Shown here: piece by piece, positions 6,777 through 8,863 of the stretch | Layout: the number at the start of each line of letters is the position of its first letter | How positions within the stretch are numbered: position 1 is the stretch's first letter | Assembly (NCBI GenBank): GCA_017437165.1 | Contig: JAFSBS010000357.1 | Span: 1-8,863 of the forward strand | Length of the DNA: 8,863 nucleotides | Direction: 5' to 3' | DNA from: Clostridia bacterium | GTDB taxonomy: Bacteria > Bacillota > Clostridia > Oscillospirales > Acutalibacteraceae | Translations under genes and position numbers: made by a program | The notes under the pieces: model-generated | Database searches by the model: none | The model's input: the letters and a program-made list of their open reading frames with translations, nothing else | What the model was told of the DNA's origin: nothing

Positions 6777-6935
6777 TTGCCTTCGGCAAGTGAAGTTCGG
6801 ACAATGATTTGTTCCGTGATTTGAACTGAAGTTCATAAATTGCATCTTACGATGCATGATTTGCCTATCGGCATATTATGTAATCAAATCATGCGTAGCA
6901 AACCATATTTACAATTCATGTAGGCAACGCCTACA
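6777..6935. repeat. Chain of small hairpins in a non-coding region
   Basis: Six short stems follow one another: TTGCC-TTC-GGCAA (6777-6789), CGGACAA/TTGTTCCG with a one-base bulge (6798-6816), TGAAC-TGAA-GTTCA (6822-6835), TGCATC-TTAC-GATGCA (6841-6856), TGCC-TATC-GGCA (6862-6873) and TGTAGGC-AAC-GCCTACA (6919-6935). Linkers reuse short words such as GTGAAGTT, GTGATTTGAA and CATGATTTG. A larger perfect 10-base inverted pair, GCATGATTTG (6854-6863) and CAAATCATGC (6885-6894), encloses the fifth stem. There is no T-run, so this is not an ordinary terminator. It looks like a repeat of the hairpin-rich, MITE-like kind common between clostridial genes; copies elsewhere cannot be checked here. Confidence 0.55.
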
Positions 6936-6983
6936 ATTTATTTTGAGACCAGCTATGTGAACATCACACAAAGGGGTGGAGTT

Positions 6984-7070
6984 ATGATACATTCGAAGAC
7001 ATTACTTGAATTTGTCAGACCGTATTACGCAGATAATTTCTTTAAAGATTTAAAAGATGGAATAAAATAA
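6984..7070 (+). CDS. Possible 28-residue small protein, unknown
   Basis: ATG at 6984 is preceded by AAGGGGTG (6971-6978), a near match to the Shine-Dalgarno consensus at suitable distance. The ORF ends in TAA, and a strong terminator begins five bases later. The peptide starts MIHSKTLLEF and ends FKDLKDGIK. It is mixed hydrophobic and charged with four aromatics in the middle (FVRPYYADNFF), and would suit a short amphipathic helix rather than a membrane segment. I do not recognise it. No dedicated promoter is clear; it could be read from the phosphodiesterase promoter through the hairpin chain. The position between ribosome site and terminator favours a real gene, but it could also be the remnant of a longer gene or part of the neighbouring repeat. 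Confidence 0.4.
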   Translation: MIHSKTLLEFVRPYYADNFFKDLKDGIK

Positions 7071-7075
7071 AAACT

Positions 7076-7100
7076 AAAGGGCAGAGAAAATCTGCCCTTT
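7076..7100. terminator. Bidirectional Rho-independent terminator
   Basis: AAAGGGCAGA (7076-7085) and TCTGCCCTTT (7091-7100) form a perfect 10-bp stem with a GAAAA loop. On the plus strand it is followed by ACTTTTTTAT, and on the minus strand by TTAGTTTTTATTTTATT. It ends the plus-strand unit (phosphodiesterase and small ORF) and the minus-strand NUDIX cluster, which converge here. Confidence 0.92.
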
Positions 7101-7121
7101 ACTTTTTTATAGAAGATGTAT

Positions 7122-7580
7122 CTATCTTATTAAATCTTTCCTGTTTTCTTTTATCCACTCAATCATTGTTTTTGCTCTGCTTTCGAGATATGGTAAATTA
7201 TCAAAATCAAAAAATTGAAGTTTAAGACTTTCGCCATCTGTAATTTTTAAATCTCCGCTGACATTTTCAGCAAGATATAAAGAAACAACTGAATATAACA
7301 TATCACCATTAGGGTAAACAAAATAAAAATCTTTACCAGACAACACAGTAACAAGTGTCATCTTTTCAGCAGTAAGACCTGTTTCTTCTTTTAATTCACG
7401 AAACGCAGTTTCTTCTAAACATTCACCAAGCTCTAAGCCACCACCGGGGATACCCCAGGTTTCTGTATCAGAACGAAGATTTAAAAGAATTTTACCATCT
7501 TTTATTACAAGGACAGTAGCACCGGCAGAAAGTAATGGTCTGTGTCCTACAATTTTACGAAGCTCGCTTAAATAACTCAT
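7122..7580 (-). CDS. NUDIX hydrolase
   Basis: The 152-residue protein has a complete NUDIX box, GX5EX7REUXEEXGU: Gly47, Glu53, Arg61-Glu62-Leu63, Glu65-Glu66, Gly68-Leu69. This motif binds the divalent metal that hydrolyses a nucleoside diphosphate linked to another group. The N-terminal LRKIVGHRPLLSAGATVLVI is common in small NUDIX proteins of Firmicutes. The start at 7580 has AGGAG at good spacing. It is the last gene of a minus-strand cluster, 35 bases after the methyltransferase, and is closed by the two-way terminator. There is no signal peptide, so it is cytoplasmic. Substrate (for example a damaged nucleotide, ADP-ribose or a nucleotide sugar) cannot be assigned from sequence. Confidence 0.93.
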   Translation of the reverse strand: MSYLSELRKIVGHRPLLSAGATVLVIKDGKILLNLRSDTETWGIPGGGLELGECLEETAFRELKEETGLTAEKMTLVTVLSGKDFYFVYPNGDMLYSVVSLYLAENVSGDLKITDGESLKLQFFDFDNLPYLESRAKTMIEWIKENRKDLIR

Positions 7581-7615
7581 AGTTTTTCTCCTTTATTACA
7601 TACCAAACTTAATTA

Positions 7616-8305
7616 CTATTGTTTTTGATATTCAGCAAAAAAGAATAATGGTATATCTTTGTTTTTAGTTGTCCCATCATAGGATGCAGGTTCTTCAATA
7701 TGTTTTAAAACAAAACCTCGTTCCGCACCAACATTCAAATAATACGACAAAGAACGGTGAAAATGTTCCGTCTCACCCCAGAACTCATTTGTAAAAGAAT
7801 AAGGTTCAATGTATGATTTGATTGTTTTACCATAACAAAATCCTTTTTCATCCTTAACCCATTCGCTATCATAAAATGCCGGGTGTACTATAGAGTAGTA
7901 AAAAATACCATTTGGTTTTAATACTCTATAACATTCTGAAAATACTTTTTCGATATTCTCAACATCCATTAAAACCTGATTGCAAAAGATTAAATCAAAA
8001 CTTTCATTTGCATAAGGAAAATTTTTTGTAATATCACATACAGCAAAGTTACAATCTTCATAATGTGAACGAGCAATATCAATCATATTTTCAGAACCGT
8101 CAACACCTATTACTTCAGCTCCGATATTTTGAAAATAATCTGTGTAATAGCCATAACCACAACCCAAATCTAAAACTTTTTGTCCTGTCATATCCTTAAA
8201 ACGTGCTTTTACAATCTGCTTGTTACTTTCAACAAAATCTGACTGTTCTTGGTCTTTTGTGTATTTCTCTGCTGCTTTATTCCATTGGTCAACTAATTTT
8301 TTCAT
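7616..8305 (-). CDS. Class I SAM-dependent methyltransferase
   Basis: The 229-residue protein has the Rossmann-fold methyltransferase core. Motif I is VLDLGCGYG (44-52), the acidic residue after strand 2 is in VIGVDGS (65-71, Asp69), the acidic CD before the next helix is at 90-91, and the motif IV region is FDLIFCNQVLMDV (103-115). YRVLKPNG at 126-133 is the usual turn before strand 5. This matches the Methyltransf_11/25 group, which methylates small molecules, but the target is unknown. The C-terminal third (about 140-229) is family-specific, with several aromatics, and could form the substrate lid. The start at 8305 has GAGGT seven bases upstream. It lies 17 bases after the pyrophosphatase-like gene and 35 before the NUDIX gene, consistent with one operon. 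Confidence 0.92.
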   Translation of the reverse strand: MKKLVDQWNKAAEKYTKDQEQSDFVESNKQIVKARFKDMTGQKVLDLGCGYGYYTDYFQNIGAEVIGVDGSENMIDIARSHYEDCNFAVCDITKNFPYANESFDLIFCNQVLMDVENIEKVFSECYRVLKPNGIFYYSIVHPAFYDSEWVKDEKGFCYGKTIKSYIEPYSFTNEFWGETEHFHRSLSYYLNVGAERGFVLKHIEEPASYDGTTKNKDIPLFFFAEYQKQ

Positions 8306-8322
8306 AATTCAACCTCAGTAGT

Positions 8323-8649
8323 TTATTCAATACAAATCTCTGTTTTAAAATATTTTTCCTGAAACTCAACTTGTTTCATTATTTCTTCTTTTGTAAATGT
8401 CATATTTTCTGGAGCGACAACCCATTTTTCTTCAACATCATCAAGTCTTTTAATTGTAGCAATTATTTTGCCTGTGAATTCGCTTATCGGTTCATTAACT
8501 CCGAGAACATACGCATCCTGTTCTTCACCATCAGGTGCAATAATACCTTCGATATAACCATAATTTACAGAATAAAATATATCTTTATGTTTTGGGTGAT
8601 ATGTTCCCAGTGGTCTGTCAATCATAACTTTAACTTTTTTGCCTATCAT
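8323..8649 (-). CDS. Short inorganic-pyrophosphatase-like protein
   Basis: The 108-residue product matches the core of family I soluble inorganic pyrophosphatases, which split PPi to two phosphates with metal ions. The matching parts are VMIDRPLGTYHPK (8-20), YSVNYGYIEG (26-35), DGEEQDAYVLGV (40-51) and IKRLDDVEEKWVVAP (66-80). Typical enzymes are about 175 residues. This one begins close to the DRP segment and lacks the C-terminal third, including the usual Tyr-Lys pair. In the metal motif DGDxxD the middle Asp is Glu (DGEEQD), and the later Asp before the conserved Lys also appears as Glu. Similar short members may occur in Firmicutes, so this is probably a natural subfamily rather than a broken gene, but activity is uncertain. 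The start at 8649 has GGTGAG upstream, overlapping the end of the preceding gene, whose stop lies one base before it. Confidence 0.82.
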   Translation of the reverse strand: MIGKKVKVMIDRPLGTYHPKHKDIFYSVNYGYIEGIIAPDGEEQDAYVLGVNEPISEFTGKIIATIKRLDDVEEKWVVAPENMTFTKEEIMKQVEFQEKYFKTEICIE

Positions 8650-8650
8650 T

Positions 8651-8863
8651 TTAATTTCTCACCCTTTTTATATCTCTCAAAAGTTCTTCGTGCTGTTTAC
8701 AAAACAACTCCGGCATATCATCTAATGAAAAGTATTTAAGTTCTAATGTTTCATTTTCATCACAAATTAACTCACCGCCAACAATACTCATTTCATATCC
8801 AATGCAAATACTGTGAACTTTATCGCCATTAGCACAGATAACATCTGAATCTGTATATATTCC
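8651..8863 (-). CDS. NUDIX hydrolase, C-terminal part only
   Basis: An open frame enters from the window edge and ends in TAA at 8651-8653, giving the last 70 residues. The segment ANGDKVHSICIGYEM, then IVGGELICDENETLELKYFSLDDMPELF and a closing basic helix, follow the usual C-terminal half of small NUDIX hydrolases: the strand after the NUDIX box, then the ExxELKFF and LP segments. The NUDIX box itself would lie outside the window, so the assignment rests on the tail alone. It is one base upstream of the pyrophosphatase-like gene, so it is probably translationally coupled to it and upstream in the same operon. No promoter for the cluster is visible, so it must lie beyond the edge. Confidence 0.72.
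   Translation of the reverse strand, partial: GIYTDSDVICANGDKVHSICIGYEMSIVGGELICDENETLELKYFSLDDMPELFCKQHEELLRDIKRVRN

Noticed and set aside
6777..6789. TTGCC-TTC-GGCAA as the phosphodiesterase terminator
   Set aside because: The stem is only 5 bp and no T-run follows; the strong terminator at 7076-7100 is the better end.
6956..6968. TGTGA-ACA-TCACA as a Crp/Fnr-type site
   Set aside because: The arms match the half-sites, but the spacer is 3 bases instead of 6. It is more likely another small hairpin near the chain.
8371..8739. Plus-strand 122-codon open frame
   Set aside because: It is antisense to the pyrophosphatase-like and NUDIX genes, and its Phe/Asn/Ile-rich composition marks it as a shadow.

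Overview
The window is AT-rich, with strong Shine-Dalgarno sites (GGAG/AGGAG), extended -10 promoters and short hairpin/poly-T terminators. Together with the protein families, this points to a low-GC Gram-positive bacterium of the class Clostridia, most likely a gut Oscillospiraceae/Ruminococcaceae-type organism. That placement is inferred from sequence style, not from a marker gene. No tRNA, rRNA, CRISPR array, transposase or phage gene is visible.

Layout. (1) Bases 1-1083, minus strand: the N-terminal 361 residues of a long-chain acyl-CoA synthetase (AMP-binding family), cut by the window edge. It has its own promoter and a palindromic candidate operator in its leader. (2) Bases 1084-1568: a non-coding stretch with a ~239-bp repeat-like element. 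Two inverted arms built from degenerate heptamers surround a central 19-bp-class hairpin. The terminator of the mannosidase gene lies beside it. (3) Bases 1569-5838, minus strand: a two-gene operon. A 598-residue protein of unknown function, with propeller-like motifs at its N-terminus and a probable helical toroid after them, is followed one base later by a GH38 alpha-mannosidase of 823 residues. (4) Bases 5839-5978: a compact divergent promoter region with a perfect 17-bp palindrome over the minus-strand -10. (5) Bases 5979-6767, plus strand: an alkaline-phosphatase-superfamily phosphodiesterase (type I phosphodiesterase/nucleotide pyrophosphatase type) with a complete set of candidate two-metal ligands. 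(6) Bases 6768-7121: a chain of small hairpins, a possible 28-codon gene with its own ribosome binding site, and a two-way terminator. (7) Bases 7122-8863, minus strand: a tight cluster of a NUDIX hydrolase (3' part only), a short inorganic-pyrophosphatase-like protein, a SAM-dependent methyltransferase and a second NUDIX hydrolase.

How the genes may work together. The mannosidase and its upstream partner are almost certainly co-transcribed. Both lack signal peptides, so they probably act in the cytoplasm on imported mannose-containing oligosaccharides. The divergent phosphodiesterase shares their control region and may be co-regulated. The right-hand cluster looks like a nucleotide or pyrophosphate 'housecleaning' group with a methyltransferase of unknown target. 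The acyl-CoA synthetase is a separate fatty-acid activation unit.

The best candidates for something undescribed are the mannosidase partner protein, the heptamer-armed element, the hairpin chain, and the 28-residue ORF beside it.
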